6,842 nucleotides of DNA from Anaerolineae bacterium (GTDB lineage: Bacteria > Chloroflexota > Anaerolineae > Anaerolineales > E44-bin32). The stretch spans positions 1-6,842 of the forward strand of contig DAOVIK010000080.1 of the NCBI GenBank assembly GCA_030673735.1. The letters run 5' to 3'. Made by a program: the position numbers and the translations under genes. Below are positions 5,046-6,842 of the stretch, piece by piece (position 1 is the first letter of the stretch; each line of letters starts with the position of its first letter). Below the pieces are notes generated by a model. That model saw only the letters and a program-made list of their open reading frames with translations. It was not told the DNA's origin and made no database searches.

Positions 5046-6439
5046 CAGCCTAGCCTCGCCTTCAATAGCAGGTGCGGTCCTCCGCTGGCAGTCATGGCAA
5101 ATTCCTTATGCCCTTTGCCGCAGAACCCACCGCCGAGCACCAGATCATCTCCCACGCCAGTAACGCTGTGCAATAGATCCGGCACGTAGCCAGTGATCGC
5201 GACCGGAGCGAACATGCGGCCTGTGAGTTTTCCGCCCTTGATCTCCTTCCCATAGTGACAAGTGACCTGAATCCCCCAGCCCTTGGGATCCTCCATGCCG
5301 GACGACATCCTGTCAAGATAGATACCTTTCTCGACCTGCTTGTACAAGTCGGGAACCGGGGTTTCTCCCCGACCGAAGAAGGTGTTGCTCATGCGCGCAT
5401 AAACCTTCCGAGTGAAATCCTGCCTGCGCCCGTTGGCGGAGCGAGGAATGCCCAGCATCGTCGCCGAGGCCATGTCCGATATTCCACGTTCGAAGACACC
5501 CTTCTTCACAATTTGCGTGGGCGCGGCCGGAAATCCCTCATCATCGAAGAAGTACGACCCAAACGCCCCGGGGACGCTCGGGTCGTCCCAGATATCGACC
5601 AGGGAAGAGCCTACACTGCGGCCAAGATAAGATTCAGCCTTGGCGCGATCCTTGATGAACATATCGGTCTCAACACCGTGGCCAAACGATTCATGACAGA
5701 TCACACCCGCTACGCGGGGAGATGCGATCACGGTGTATTCTCCGGGCTCGATTCGCTCGGCGTCGTGCAATCCGATGGACGTCTCGACCAAGTCTTGCAG
5801 TTCTTCATCGCTGAACGTCAAAGCCTCCCAACCCGCGCTGGCGTGCTTTACCCTCCAGTCGTAGCGGATTCCCTTCTCGCCGGAAGTGAAGACGAAGAGG
5901 TAAACCATGATGCGTTGAACGTCCTGCGCCAGATCCGCGACGCGATTGCCGAATATCGTGCTTTGGCGGGCCTCGCGATAGCTCACGCGGGTGTTCACGA
6001 TGCGCTTATCGAGCTTGCTCACGCGTGCATGCAACTCGCGCAGCTTATCCAGCTTCTCCTGCGCCGTCATCTTGCCGGGATCGATCTGCATCGGGGTGAC
6101 AAAGTCGCCCTTCCGTTCGGGGCCCGGATCGATCTCATTCTGCTTTGGGAAACTGCCTTCCGCGGCGAGTTCCTTTGCGCTGCGCATGAGGGATTGCTCA
6201 TCAAATCCCGCTATGGCGCGTTCGCGCATCGTTAAGCCGTCAAACGCCGTGACCACTGATCCCGCCGTCGGATTCCACTCCGACACCGCCTCCTGACGGT
6301 TGTCGACATAGACCTCCAATCCCTGGTTGTGCGAGAGCAGAACTGCCCCGTACGGGACGTTCTTCTCGACGGCGGCCACGACGTCACCGATGACAGGGCG
6401 AAGCTTGTTCATTTCCCCTCTCGGGCTTTGATCCGACAT
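5045..6439 (-). CDS. tldD: TldD metalloprotease, catalytic subunit of TldD/PmbA
   Basis: 464 aa from the chosen start. The catalytic motif HESFGHGVETD gives the HExxxH zinc site: His249, Glu250 and His253. A C-terminal GGGFCGKGHKE carries Cys440, matching the Cys that joins the two His as a metal ligand in E. coli TldD. Other family segments are GEYTVIASPRVAGVICHE before the site, FGSYFFDDEGFPA (293-305), RMSNTFF (349-355), and a C-terminal GG-rich end. A Lys/Glu-rich helical stretch (~120-150) carries many charged residues. The start at 6439 is chosen because GGAGG lies five bases upstream; earlier ATGs at 6484, 6478 and 6463 have no comparable site, and the 6412 ATG would also be possible. 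tldD is the first gene of a two-gene unit with pmbA, behind a sigma70-like promoter. It acts in the cytosol on unfolded peptides; the substrate here is not evident. Confidence 0.94.
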   Translation of the reverse strand: MSDQSPRGEMNKLRPVIGDVVAAVEKNVPYGAVLLSHNQGLEVYVDNRQEAVSEWNPTAGSVVTAFDGLTMRERAIAGFDEQSLMRSAKELAAEGSFPKQNEIDPGPERKGDFVTPMQIDPGKMTAQEKLDKLRELHARVSKLDKRIVNTRVSYREARQSTIFGNRVADLAQDVQRIMVYLFVFTSGEKGIRYDWRVKHASAGWEALTFSDEELQDLVETSIGLHDAERIEPGEYTVIASPRVAGVICHESFGHGVETDMFIKDRAKAESYLGRSVGSSLVDIWDDPSVPGAFGSYFFDDEGFPAAPTQIVKKGVFERGISDMASATMLGIPRSANGRRQDFTRKVYARMSNTFFGRGETPVPDLYKQVEKGIYLDRMSSGMEDPKGWGIQVTCHYGKEIKGGKLTGRMFAPVAITGYVPDLLHSVTGVGDDLVLGGGFCGKGHKEFAMTASGGPHLLLKARLG

Positions 6440-6444
6440 CACAT

Positions 6445-6449
6445 CCTCC
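6445..6449 (-). promoter_or_regulatory. Shine-Dalgarno that sets the tldD start
   Basis: On the - strand GGAGG is followed five bases later by the ATG at 6439, the best-spaced ribosome site among five in-frame ATGs. It lies inside the reading frame of the longer forms (6484, 6478, 6463), which argues against them. AGGGGA before the ATG at 6412 is a weaker competitor. Confidence 0.7.
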
Positions 6450-6513
6450 AAGTGATTTTTCATGACTGTGCTGCGCATCTCCATCTTGAAACCGACATAA
6501 GAGATGACGAGAA

Positions 6514-6542
6514 ACTATACGCGATGATCCATGCCCCGGCAA
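6514..6542 (-). promoter_or_regulatory. Sigma70-type promoter of tldD-pmbA
   Basis: On the - strand TTGCCG (6537-6542) and TATAGT (6514-6519) are separated by exactly 17 bp. The -10 matches five of six consensus bases and the -35 keeps TTG. Transcription would begin near 6507, leaving a leader of about 65-70 nt to the chosen tldD start. This is the best promoter match in the window. Confidence 0.6.
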
Positions 6543-6564
6543 GCGGACCGCTGGCTTCCGGCAT
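6531..6564. repeat. Imperfect inverted repeat over the tldD -35 region
   Basis: Outer arms ATGCC (6531-6535) and GGCAT (6560-6564) enclose an inner repeat AGCGG/CCGCT (6542-6552) with unpaired bases between. The repeat covers the -35 hexamer of the proposed tldD promoter, so it could be an operator, but the pairing is interrupted and chance is possible. Confidence 0.3.
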
Positions 6565-6673
6565 TTTGCTACCATAAATACGCTGGTGGACACCTTCGAG
6601 GATCATGATAGAAGATGCGAAGTTTCCACGCCTGGCCACCAGTGCTCGTAAGGCCTGCGATGAGTAAGCGCAG

Positions 6674-6679
6674 ATTATA
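6674..6679 (-). promoter_or_regulatory. Isolated TATAAT, possible second upstream promoter
   Basis: A perfect TATAAT on the - strand lies about 235 bases before the tldD start and about 105 bases after the stop of the upstream phosphatase fragment. I see no -35 at suitable spacing. It may be a distal tldD promoter or may be chance in an AT-rich spot. The surrounding non-coding stretch 6485-6784 holds no other gene that I can support. Confidence 0.25.
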
Positions 6680-6784
6680 TCCGACGAAATCCAAGCATTT
6701 TCCTTCCAAGTAGACACTTTCCAGCTTGAGTTCTGCGCGTCTTCCCTCCCAATTCCGCGCCTAAGGATTGGTTCGCGGTTCAGG

Positions 6785-6842
6785 CTAGGATTTGGGAGTT
6801 CGCGTGATTGTGATCAGGGTAATGTCATCAAAAGGTTGTGCA
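6785..6842 (-). CDS. C-terminal end of a SpoIIE/PP2C-type phosphatase, partial
   Basis: The last 18 codons of a gene entering from the right edge are visible, ending at TAG (6787-6785). The peptide is AQPFDDITLITITRTPKS. FDDITL followed by alternating hydrophobic residues is the characteristic C-terminal metal-binding strand of PP2C-type Ser/Thr phosphatases, especially the SpoIIE/RsbU class, where it lies within a few residues of the C-terminus as here. Such proteins dephosphorylate anti-anti-sigma factors and related STAS proteins in stress or signalling switches. Everything upstream of this motif is outside the window, so sensor domains cannot be judged. The gene runs in the same direction as tldD, with about 345 bp between its stop and the tldD start and no clear intrinsic terminator. 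Confidence 0.7.
   Translation of the reverse strand, partial: AQPFDDITLITITRTPKS

Noticed and set aside
5255..6235. 326-aa + strand frame opposite tldD
   Set aside because: Long but antisense to a gene with clear catalytic motifs. GC-biased third positions commonly hold such frames open, and no domain is recognisable.
6460..6717. 85-aa - strand frame upstream of tldD
   Set aside because: It contains the proposed tldD promoter, has no ribosome site or family features, and overlaps the tldD start region out of frame.

Overview
The window looks like a stretch of an ordinary bacterial chromosome, most plausibly from the Chloroflexota (Anaerolineae-like). That placement is an inference. It rests on secreted CAP-domain proteins carried on long Pro/Thr-rich linkers, a short LysM protein without a signal peptide, and a TldD/PmbA pair in moderately GC-rich DNA. 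No mobile element, tRNA, rRNA or CRISPR array is visible.

Layout. The left third (1-1979, + strand) holds two tandem CAP/SCP-domain (YkwD-type) genes. The first enters from outside the window and lacks its N-terminus. The second is complete and begins with a lipoprotein signal peptide, followed by a long low-complexity linker and a divergent CAP domain. A perfect 26-bp palindrome (2037-2062) separates this block from everything to its right, which lies on the - strand and converges on it.

Reading the - strand in its direction of transcription (right to left), four complete genes and one fragment follow. First come the last 18 codons of what looks like a SpoIIE-type PP2C phosphatase (6785-6842), a fragment too short for ordinary ORF calling. 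Then come tldD and pmbA (tldE), overlapping by one base and preceded by a good sigma70-type promoter, with a clear intrinsic terminator after pmbA. A DegV-family (FakB-like) fatty-acid-binding protein follows, and last a 113-aa LysM protein with its own Shine-Dalgarno and promoter candidate.

How the parts work together. TldD and PmbA are expected to form one heteromeric metalloprotease, so that pair is a functional unit. DegV should present fatty acids to a FakA-type kinase that is not in the window. The two CAP proteins and the LysM protein are linked only loosely, by an envelope theme. I see no convincing new multigene system. The most interesting residues of the analysis are the divergent CAP paralogue with its charge-segregated linker, the structured intergenic DNA at 3565-3675, the cytosolic-looking LysM protein, and the phosphatase tail at the right edge.
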